A stretch of DNA of 7,226 nucleotides from an uncultured Pseudomonadota bacterium (GTDB lineage Bacteria > Pseudomonadota > Gammaproteobacteria > Burkholderiales > Nitrosomonadaceae): NCBI GenBank assembly GCA_903957805.1, contig CAJBQQ010000196.1:1-7226 (forward strand). Reading direction: 5' to 3'. This document shows positions 1 through 5,448 of the stretch, piece by piece. The position numbers and the translations under genes were made by a program. Each line of letters begins with the position of its first letter. Position 1 is the first letter of the stretch. The notes beneath the pieces were generated by a model. It worked only from the letters and a program-made list of their open reading frames with translations. It was not told where the DNA came from and did not search any database.

Positions 1-726
1 AAATGTGGACAAGGGGTAGAGTACTAGCGAGACATCTGCATCAGATAGTTCCGATACAGTATAGAGAGGGGTTACGCCAAATTCGGTGATGTTCGCCAGG
101 ATAGGTACTTTTACCGCAGCGGCGAACTGCCGGTACATATTGAGCTCGGTCATCGCTTCAGGAAATATCATGTCTGCACCCGCTTCGATATAGGCGCAAG
201 ACCGATCGATGGCGGACTGCAACCCCTCTATCGCTAGCGCATCGGTCCGTGCCATGATGACAAAGCTAGGATCAGTTCTGGCATCAACAGCAGACTTGAT
301 ACGGTCAAACATTTCACTTCTGCTGACGATCGCCTTTCCGGGTAGATGGCCACAGCGTTTGGACTGCACTTGATCTTCGATGTGCATCGCCCCCGCTCCC
401 GATTTAATCAGTGACTTCACCGTGTGACCAATTCCAATCGCAGCACCCGTCTCACCAAATCCGGTATCCGCATCTACCAGCAACGGTAGATCAGTAATAT
501 TGGTAATGCGCCGAACATCGGTTAGTACATCATCTAATGTCGATATGCCTCGATCTGGGACACCCAGCGAGGCCGCTGCCACGCCACCACCCGAGAGATA
601 GATTGCTTTAAAACCGGTGCGTTCTGCCATGAGAGCGCAGTAAGCGTTAATGCAACCGGCTACTTGAAGAGGCTTCTCAGCAGCAAGTGCAGCACGGAAA
701 CGTGAGCCGGCGGAGGATATGGTCAT
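1..726 (-). CDS. prpB: 2-methylisocitrate lyase (PrpB), 3' end missing at window edge
   Basis: PrpB cleaves 2-methylisocitrate into pyruvate and succinate, the last step of the cytoplasmic methylcitrate cycle for propionyl-CoA. The 242 visible residues align nearly end to end with E. coli PrpB (about 296 aa), so some 50 C-terminal residues lie beyond base 1. Visible landmarks are the SGGGVA loop (residues 45-50), the Mg-binding VDAD (D85, D87), HIED (115-118), the KRCGH signature (123-127) with catalytic C125, and MARTDA around R160. KRCGH is typical of the isocitrate lyase/PEP mutase superfamily lyases, and the overall match favours PrpB over isocitrate lyase. A two-residue insertion relative to E. 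coli lies between D87 and H115. The ATG at 726-724 is the only start after an in-frame TAA upstream, yet it lacks a Shine-Dalgarno sequence. The gene follows mdh by 82 nt on the same strand. Confidence 0.95.
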   Translation of the reverse strand, partial: MTISSAGSRFRAALAAEKPLQVAGCINAYCALMAERTGFKAIYLSGGGVAAASLGVPDRGISTLDDVLTDVRRITNITDLPLLVDADTGFGETGAAIGIGHTVKSLIKSGAGAMHIEDQVQSKRCGHLPGKAIVSRSEMFDRIKSAVDARTDPSFVIMARTDALAIEGLQSAIDRSCAYIEAGADMIFPEAMTELNMYRQFAAAVKVPILANITEFGVTPLYTVSELSDADVSLVLYPLSTF

Positions 727-808
727 AGGTGTTAGAGGAGGTGCGGACTCTTAACTGCGTAGGCGAAAAGAGGTAAAAGCGGAGATTCAATGAAATATAG
801 AGATTCCT

Positions 809-1792
809 CTACCCCAGTAGATGTCTCACTGAATCACGCTCTTCAAGGAGATCCTGGTAACTTGCCTGCATTCTTACCTTACCGGAGTCACTTATTTGCA
901 GTCCTTGGACAATTGTGTAAACACCCTCTCGGCAGGTAACAGGATGACCATAAATTACACCTGCAGGGATACCATAGCTTCCATCTGAAGGAATACCCAT
1001 CGATACCCAATCGTTTTCCGGGGTGCCGGAGACCCAGTCACGGATATGACTGACTGCTGCATTGGCAGCACTGGCAGCACTTGATAGCCCGCGCGCTTCG
1101 ATAACTGTCGCGCCTCGCTTTTGCACGGTCGGAATGAAATAGTTTTCCACCCATGCAGGGTCATTAATCAGTTCAGTAACCTTCTGGCCGGCAAGTTCAG
1201 CATGGTTCAAGTCTGGGTATTGAGTGGTCGAGTGATTACCCCATATCGCCATTCTATGGATACTCGAAACCGGCTGGGTCAGTCTAGTCGCCACTTGTGA
1301 TAAGGCTCGATTATGGTCGAGTCGAAGCATCGCCGAAAAATTACCTGGCTTCAAGCCTGGCGCATTGCTCATCGCGATATAAGCGTTGGTATTGGCGGGA
1401 TTGCCGACGACCAGAACCTTGACATCTCGGCTAGCTACTTCATCTAGAACCCTTCCCTGCAGGCTAAATATCGCACCGTTGGTTTCCAATAGATCCTTAC
1501 GTTCCATGCCTTTGCTGCGGGGGCGTGCTCCTACCAGCATGGCAATGCGTGCATCACGGAAAGCAATTTTGGGATCGTCGGTCGCAATTACGCCCGCTAG
1601 CAGCGGAAATGCACAATCGTCTAGCTCCATCACCACCCCCTTGAGCATGGGCTGTGACTGGGGGATGTCGAGGAGTTGCAGGATGATGGGTTGATCCTGA
1701 CCTAACATGTCGCCGGCGGCGATGCGAAATATCAGGCTGTAACCAATCTGGCCAGCAGCACCGGTAACCGCGACGCGTATAGGGGATTTCAT
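809..1792 (-). CDS. mdh: malate dehydrogenase, NAD-type
   Basis: Cytoplasmic enzyme that interconverts malate and oxaloacetate, supplying the oxaloacetate used by GltA. The 327-aa product has the Rossmann loop TGAAGQIG (residues 10-17), D42 after strand two (an acidic residue there usually means NAD rather than NADP), the active-site loop with R92 and R98 (RPRSKGMERKD), NPANTN (131-136), the LDHNR pair D159/R162 and catalytic H187 in WGNHS. Length and sequence fit the approximately 325-330 aa malate dehydrogenase class common in betaproteobacteria and related to the cytosolic eukaryotic form, not the 312-aa E. coli class. The start chosen at 1792 has AGGAG 7 nt upstream. An in-frame ATG at 1840 would add 16 residues, but it lies upstream of the transcription start predicted from the promoter at 1844-1872. 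The gene is divergent from sdhC and heads an apparent mdh-prpB unit. Confidence 0.96.
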   Translation of the reverse strand: MKSPIRVAVTGAAGQIGYSLIFRIAAGDMLGQDQPIILQLLDIPQSQPMLKGVVMELDDCAFPLLAGVIATDDPKIAFRDARIAMLVGARPRSKGMERKDLLETNGAIFSLQGRVLDEVASRDVKVLVVGNPANTNAYIAMSNAPGLKPGNFSAMLRLDHNRALSQVATRLTQPVSSIHRMAIWGNHSTTQYPDLNHAELAGQKVTELINDPAWVENYFIPTVQKRGATVIEARGLSSAASAANAAVSHIRDWVSGTPENDWVSMGIPSDGSYGIPAGVIYGHPVTCREGVYTIVQGLQISDSGKVRMQASYQDLLEERDSVRHLLG

Positions 1793-1799
1793 TTCTGCA

Positions 1800-1804
1800 C
1801 TCCT
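1800..1804 (-). promoter_or_regulatory. mdh ribosome binding site
   Basis: AGGAG on the minus strand, 7 nt before the ATG at 1792-1790. It decides the mdh start in favour of the 327-aa form beginning MKSPIRV over the longer in-frame reading from 1840. Confidence 0.85.
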
Positions 1805-1843
1805 GGGAGAAATGGTCAATGCATGGGGTTTGCAACGCATCCG

Positions 1844-1872
1844 ACTATAGAAACATTCGGCGCCGCTGTCAA
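1844..1872 (-). promoter_or_regulatory. sigma-70 promoter of mdh (and probably prpB)
   Basis: On the minus strand, TTGACA (1872-1867, full -35 consensus) is followed by exactly 17 nt and then TATAGT (1849-1844, five of six matches to the -10 consensus). Transcription would begin near 1837, giving an untranslated leader of about 45 nt before the mdh ATG at 1792. A start there would exclude the alternative ATG at 1840-1838. The spacer contains the 8-bp palindrome CGGCGCCG (1858-1865). It is the strongest promoter-like sequence I see in the window. No regulator site is recognised with confidence, so expression may be largely constitutive (inference). Confidence 0.82.
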
Positions 1873-1977
1873 TTCAAGGAATGGGTAAGGGTTATTAGTT
1901 TTATTCGGAGAGTTACTTGGTTGTATCGCCTAGCATAACGGGCTAAACTCATCTCTGTCTCTGGAACTTGATTGCAT

Positions 1978-1982
1978 GGAAG
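1978..1982 (+). promoter_or_regulatory. candidate sdhC ribosome binding site
   Basis: GGAAG lies 6 nt before the TTG at 1989 and supports that codon over the TTG at 1968, which has a GGAA only 1 nt away. The same upstream GGAA (1963-1966) would instead sit 9 nt from the out-of-frame ATG at 1976, which is why the 5' end of sdhC is ambiguous. Confidence 0.5.
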
Positions 1983-1988
1983 CGAAAA

Positions 1989-2366
1989 TTGCAAAGAAAA
2001 CGCCCCAAGCATCTTAACCTCATAGAAATCAAGCAACCCTTGGCGGCGGTGGTTTCAATTCTGCACCGCGTCAGTGGTGTGCTGCTGTTTTTCCCCGGTA
2101 TCCCTATTTTGCTCTGTAGCCTACAGACAGCAATGGATTCGCCCCAAAGCTATATTGAATTTCAATCCTTTCTGGCTAGCCCATTGATCAAGGGCTCATT
2201 AATGCTGGCGATGTGGTTTTTCTTGCACCACTTCTGTGCGGGTATCCGTCATCTAGCGATGGACTTGCATTATGGTGTCGCGCTGGAGCAATCCCGTATG
2301 AGCGGTAAGTTGGTGCTGGTGACGGGAATTGTACTCACCATACTGATCGGGGTGAAGTTATGGTGA
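1989..2366 (+). CDS. sdhC: succinate dehydrogenase cytochrome b556 subunit (SdhC)
   Basis: One of two membrane anchors of succinate:quinone oxidoreductase. It helps bind heme b and ubiquinone in the inner membrane. From TTG at 1989 it is 125 aa, a usual length, with three hydrophobic helices at about residues 20-45, 65-90 and 105-125. SILHRVSG (23-30) matches the E. coli quinone-site segment, with S23, H26 and R27 corresponding to S27, H30 and R31. In HFCAGIRH (81-88), H81 corresponds to the axial heme ligand H84. No in-frame ATG exists: the candidates are TTG 1989 (preferred, GGAAG 6 nt upstream) and TTG 1968, with an in-frame TAA at 1944. An out-of-frame ATG at 1976 would enter this frame if the A4 run at 1997-2000 had one base fewer. 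Family identity is sure; the start is not. It overlaps sdhD by 7 nt. Confidence 0.9.
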   Translation: MQRKRPKHLNLIEIKQPLAAVVSILHRVSGVLLFFPGIPILLCSLQTAMDSPQSYIEFQSFLASPLIKGSLMLAMWFFLHHFCAGIRHLAMDLHYGVALEQSRMSGKLVLVTGIVLTILIGVKLW

Positions 2367-2704
2367 AGCTAGCAGTCACAGGTGCGCATTATGGTCTGCG
2401 TGACTGGTTAGTGCAGCGTATTACTGCGGTAGTGATGGCAGTCTATCTCCTGCTGCTAGCAGCGATTCTGATCGCCTCCCCACCTCATGATTATGCTGGA
2501 TGGAGAACGTTATTTAGTGGACAGTGGTTTCGCATCGTATCTTTTCTCTTTTTCGTAAGTCTTTGCTGGCATGCTTGGATTGGAATGCGCAATATTTTAA
2601 TGGACTATATTCACTCCACTGGCACTCGTCTGTTGATGCAAGTACTAGTCATTTTGGCGTTACTTTTTTATGCTGTATGGTCGGTAGATATCCTGTGGAG
2701 ATGA
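2360..2704 (+). CDS. sdhD: succinate dehydrogenase membrane anchor subunit (SdhD)
   Basis: Second membrane anchor of succinate dehydrogenase, sharing the heme b and quinone sites with SdhC. The 114-aa protein has three predicted helices at about residues 20-40, 57-80 and 88-110. HAWIGMRNILMDY (71-83) is the family core: H71 matches the E. coli SdhD heme ligand, and D82/Y83 match its quinone-site pair. LRDWLVQRITA (13-23) contains R20, also conserved. The ATG at 2360 overlaps the last 7 nt of sdhC, indicating translational coupling, and the purine-rich GGGGTG just upstream can serve as its Shine-Dalgarno sequence. Its TGA ends 1 nt before the sdhA start. Nothing is missing or unusual. Confidence 0.95.
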   Translation: MVKLAVTGAHYGLRDWLVQRITAVVMAVYLLLLAAILIASPPHDYAGWRTLFSGQWFRIVSFLFFVSLCWHAWIGMRNILMDYIHSTGTRLLMQVLVILALLFYAVWSVDILWR

Positions 2705-2705
2705 T

Positions 2706-4469
2706 GTGGCAATAGCCAGAAGAAAGTTTGATGCAGTCATTGTCGGTGCTGGCGGTGCTGGGATGCGTGCTGCTCTACAATTGTCTGAGGCCGGACTTAA
2801 GGTGGCGGTTCTGTCCAAGGTTTTTCCAACGCGATCACATACCGTTGCGGCACAGGGAGGCATTGCTGCAGCACTCGGTAATGTCACCGAAGATAACTGG
2901 CACTGGCATATGTACGATACGGTTAAAGGTTCTGACTACCTGGGCGATCAAGATGCGATCGAGTTCATGTGCCGCCAGGCTAATGAAGTGGTGTACGAGT
3001 TGGAGCATTTTGGTATGCCATTCGACCGATTGGAGAATGGGAAGATTTATCAGCGCCCCTTTGGTGGTCAATCTCAGAATTTCGGCGGTGCACAGGCCAC
3101 GCGGTCCTGTGCTGCTGCGGATCGAACCGGTCATGCGATGTTGCATACGCTCTATCAGCGTAACGTGCGCGCTAATACTCAGTTTTTTATTGAATGGATG
3201 GGCCTGGATCTCATCCGTGATGAACAGGGTGATGTGTTGGGCGTGACGGCGATGGAAATGGAAACTGGCGAGGTTATGGTGCTAGAAGCCAAGGCCACGC
3301 TGTTTGCCACCGGTGGGGCGGGGCGGATATTTCAGGCCAGTACTAATGCATTTATCAATACAGGTGACGGTCTTGGGATGACGGCACGAGCCGGCATCCC
3401 GCTAGAGGATATGGAGTTTTGGCAGTTCCATCCGACCGGTGTGTATGGAGTGGGTGTGCTCATCAGCGAGGCAGTGCGGGGTGAGGGTGGTTATCTACTC
3501 AACAAGGATGGCGAGAGGTTCATGCAGCGCTATGCACCACATGCAAAGGACCTTGCCAGTCGCGATGTGGTATCACGTGCTCTGACCATGGAGATCAAGG
3601 AGGGGAGAGGATGTGGTAAGGATGCAGATCATCTGTTACTGAAGCTTGACCATCTGGGTGCGGATGTAATTAACATGAGGCTGCCGGGTATCCGTGAAAT
3701 CGCCATCAAGTTTGCCCAAGTTGACCCAATTAAGGAACCGATCCCGGTAGTTCCGACTGCGCATTACATGATGGGAGGGATCCCTACAAACTTTCATGGC
3801 CAGGTAGTTGCACCCTACAAAACTGGTCCGGAGGAGGTGGTGCCGGGTTTTTACGCAGTGGGTGAGTGTGCTTGTGTCTCTGTGCATGGTGCAAACCGTT
3901 TGGGAACCAATTCATTGCTCGATATCATTGTATTTGGACGGGCAGCTGGTAATCAGATTATTGAAGATCTAAAAAAGAGCCCACACCATAAACCACTGCC
4001 GGTAGATGTCGCTGATAGAACGCTGGCAAGGCTTGCCAGGTTGGAAAGTCAGAAGGGGGGAGAGAGTGTGGCGCAAGTGGGCACGGCACTTAGAAAGACC
4101 ATGCAAGCACATTGCGGGGTATTCCGTTTCGCTGATATGTTGAAAGAGGGTGTCGCCAAGATTGGTGAGGTCGCAGAGCGGGCTGCTCAGACTGAGATAA
4201 AGGACAAGAGTAAAGTATTCAATACTGCGCGGATAGAGGCACTAGAGCTGGATAACCTGGCAGAGGTGGCTCTTGCCACCATGGTTTCGGCAGAAGCTCG
4301 CAACGAGAGTCGTGGTGCCCATGCGCGCGATGACTTTCCAGAGCGTGATGATGAAAAATGGCTCAAGCACACTCTATATTTCAGTACGGACAGGAGACTG
4401 GACTACAAGCCAGTCCGATTAAAACCGATGACGGTAGAGTCATTTCCACCTAAACCCAGAGTTTATTAG
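2706..4469 (+). CDS. sdhA: succinate dehydrogenase flavoprotein subunit (SdhA)
   Basis: Catalytic subunit that oxidises succinate to fumarate with covalently bound FAD, on the cytoplasmic face of the inner membrane. The 587 aa match the E. coli SdhA length (588). Visible features are the dinucleotide fold VGAGGAGMRAA (13-23), RSHTVAAQGG (43-52) with H45 as the FAD attachment site, the QFHPTG loop (240-245, H242), the catalytic SRD with R286, H353 in PTAHYMMGG, GE at 386-387, and HGANRLGTNSLL (394-405) with substrate-binding R398. The C-terminal capping region ends in PPKPRVY, as usual. The start is GTG at 2706 with GGAG 5 nt upstream. The nearby ATG at 2704 is out of frame and stops at once. 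It is followed after 8 nt by sdhB. Confidence 0.98.
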   Translation: MAIARRKFDAVIVGAGGAGMRAALQLSEAGLKVAVLSKVFPTRSHTVAAQGGIAAALGNVTEDNWHWHMYDTVKGSDYLGDQDAIEFMCRQANEVVYELEHFGMPFDRLENGKIYQRPFGGQSQNFGGAQATRSCAAADRTGHAMLHTLYQRNVRANTQFFIEWMGLDLIRDEQGDVLGVTAMEMETGEVMVLEAKATLFATGGAGRIFQASTNAFINTGDGLGMTARAGIPLEDMEFWQFHPTGVYGVGVLISEAVRGEGGYLLNKDGERFMQRYAPHAKDLASRDVVSRALTMEIKEGRGCGKDADHLLLKLDHLGADVINMRLPGIREIAIKFAQVDPIKEPIPVVPTAHYMMGGIPTNFHGQVVAPYKTGPEEVVPGFYAVGECACVSVHGANRLGTNSLLDIIVFGRAAGNQIIEDLKKSPHHKPLPVDVADRTLARLARLESQKGGESVAQVGTALRKTMQAHCGVFRFADMLKEGVAKIGEVAERAAQTEIKDKSKVFNTARIEALELDNLAEVALATMVSAEARNESRGAHARDDFPERDDEKWLKHTLYFSTDRRLDYKPVRLKPMTVESFPPKPRVY

Positions 4470-4477
4470 GAGTAGAT

Positions 4478-5173
4478 ATGCGATTCTCAATCTACCGCTA
4501 CGACCCTGACAAGGATGACAAGCCTTACATGCAGGATTATGACATCGCTCTGGAGCCATCTGACAGAATGCTTCTGGATGCATTGGTACGGATCAAATCT
4601 GTGGATGATAGTCTGAGTCTGCGTCGCTCCTGCCGGGAGGGCGTGTGCGGATCGGATGCCATGAATATAAACGGTCGTAATGGTCTGGCCTGTACCACAC
4701 CGGTTGCTGGGCTGAGAGAGCCGGTAGAGTTGCGCCCTCTACCCGGTTTGCCAGTCATTCGCGATCTGATCGTAGACATGACTCAGTTTTTCAAGCAGTA
4801 CCATTCGATTAAGCCGTACCTTATTAATAATGATCCGCCCCCAGAAACTGAACGATTACAATCGCCTGAGGAGAGGGCCAAATTAGACGGTGCATATGAA
4901 TGCATCCTATGCGCATGCTGCACAACTGCATGCCCATCCTTCTGGTGGAACCCCGATAAATTTGTAGGTCCTGCCGGATTGTTGCAAGCCTATCGCTTTC
5001 TTGCGGATAGTCGTGATCAGGCTAGCGCCGAACGATTAGACAATCTGGAGGATCCGTACCGACTGTTTCGCTGCCATTCCATCATGAATTGTGTGGATGC
5101 ATGCCCCAAAGGATTAAATCCAACCAACGCCATTGGCAAGATCAAAGATATGATGGTGAAAAGAACGGTATGA
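4478..5173 (+). CDS. sdhB: succinate dehydrogenase iron-sulfur subunit (SdhB)
   Basis: Carries electrons from SdhA to the quinone through three clusters. The 231-aa protein has an N-terminal 2Fe-2S ferredoxin domain with ligands C52, C57, D60 and C72. The aspartate in place of the second-pair cysteine (CREGVCGSD) is also found in E. coli. The C-terminal domain holds the 4Fe-4S ligands C142, C145, C148 and C209 and the 3Fe-4S ligands C152, C199 and C205. W157 in SFWWNP aligns with the E. coli ubiquinone-site W164. All spacings equal those of E. coli SdhB with a constant offset of 7 from the second domain on. AGGAG (4468-4472) overlaps the sdhA stop codon and lies 5 nt before the ATG. Its TGA overlaps the sdhE ATG. 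Confidence 0.98.
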   Translation: MRFSIYRYDPDKDDKPYMQDYDIALEPSDRMLLDALVRIKSVDDSLSLRRSCREGVCGSDAMNINGRNGLACTTPVAGLREPVELRPLPGLPVIRDLIVDMTQFFKQYHSIKPYLINNDPPPETERLQSPEERAKLDGAYECILCACCTTACPSFWWNPDKFVGPAGLLQAYRFLADSRDQASAERLDNLEDPYRLFRCHSIMNCVDACPKGLNPTNAIGKIKDMMVKRTV

Positions 5174-5403
5174 AAGAGCTGGAGCGCGCCCGCTGGCGCT
5201 GCCGACGTGGATTGCTAGAGTTGGATATTGTGCTGCAACGTTTCATGGACAGGCATTACTTGCAATTGAGTGATAAAGATTTGCAGCAATTTGCTACATT
5301 GCTAGACCTTTCTGACAATGATTTGTGGGATATGGTCACATCAAGGAAAGAGCCGGAAGATGCCGGCCTGAGGCCGCTATTGGAGCTTCTTCAAGCGGTC
5401 TGA
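5170..5403 (+). CDS. sdhE: FAD assembly factor SdhE (Sdh5/YgfY family)
   Basis: Small cytoplasmic protein that promotes covalent attachment of FAD to SdhA (known for the SdhE/Sdh5 family). The 77-aa length is in the usual 75-95 aa range. The family motif RGxxE is present as RGLLE (residues 13-17) followed by LD, within the N-terminal segment RWRCRRGLLELD. The middle (FMDRHYLQLSD, and the LDLSDNDLWDMV segment) fits the five-helix fold, including the helix that carries the conserved D-x-DL-W pattern. The ATG at 5170 overlaps the sdhB stop as ATGA, so translation is probably coupled. The frame is open back to 5089, but that extension lies wholly inside sdhB and is unrelated to the family, so it is excluded. 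Position between sdhB and gltA supports the assignment. Confidence 0.93.
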   Translation: MKELERARWRCRRGLLELDIVLQRFMDRHYLQLSDKDLQQFATLLDLSDNDLWDMVTSRKEPEDAGLRPLLELLQAV

Positions 5404-5438
5404 TCGTGTCTGGGTTGTTGTTCCAATAATGAAAAAAT

Positions 5439-5442
5439 GGAG
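5439..5442 (+). promoter_or_regulatory. gltA ribosome binding site
   Basis: GGAG sits 6 nt before the ATG at 5449. It overlaps the earlier in-frame ATG at 5437, which itself has only A-rich sequence upstream, so the 433-aa start is preferred over the 437-aa one. Confidence 0.75.
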
Positions 5443-5448
5443 AATGAT

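Noticed and set aside
736..743. AGGAGGTG on the plus strand as a ribosome site for a rightward gene
   Set aside because: No start codon at a suitable distance opens a useful frame, and the region to the right is antisense to mdh.
782..806. Direct repeat GAGATTC (782-788 and 800-806) between mdh and prpB, considered as a regulator site or terminator
   Set aside because: It is a 7-bp direct repeat, not inverted, so it forms no hairpin. One copy abuts the mdh stop, and seven bases can recur by chance.
1386..1694. Open frame of 102 codons on the plus strand
   Set aside because: It lies antisense within mdh, whose protein is fully conserved over this stretch; the translation is arginine/serine-rich and resembles no family.
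2728..3246. Open frame of 172 codons on the plus strand
   Set aside because: It is an alternative frame inside sdhA, with no ribosome site and a composition typical of a shifted frame.
5089..5169. 27-codon N-terminal extension of SdhE
   Set aside because: It lies inside the 3' end of sdhB in another frame. The ATG at 5170 gives the standard SdhE length and an ATGA overlap.
5437..5448. Four-residue longer start of GltA
   Set aside because: The ATG at 5437 lacks a ribosome site, and its own bases form the GGAG that serves the ATG at 5449.
5404..5448. Possible terminator or promoter between sdhE and gltA
   Set aside because: The 45 nt show no stem with a T run and no paired -35/-10 boxes; read-through of one operon is simpler.
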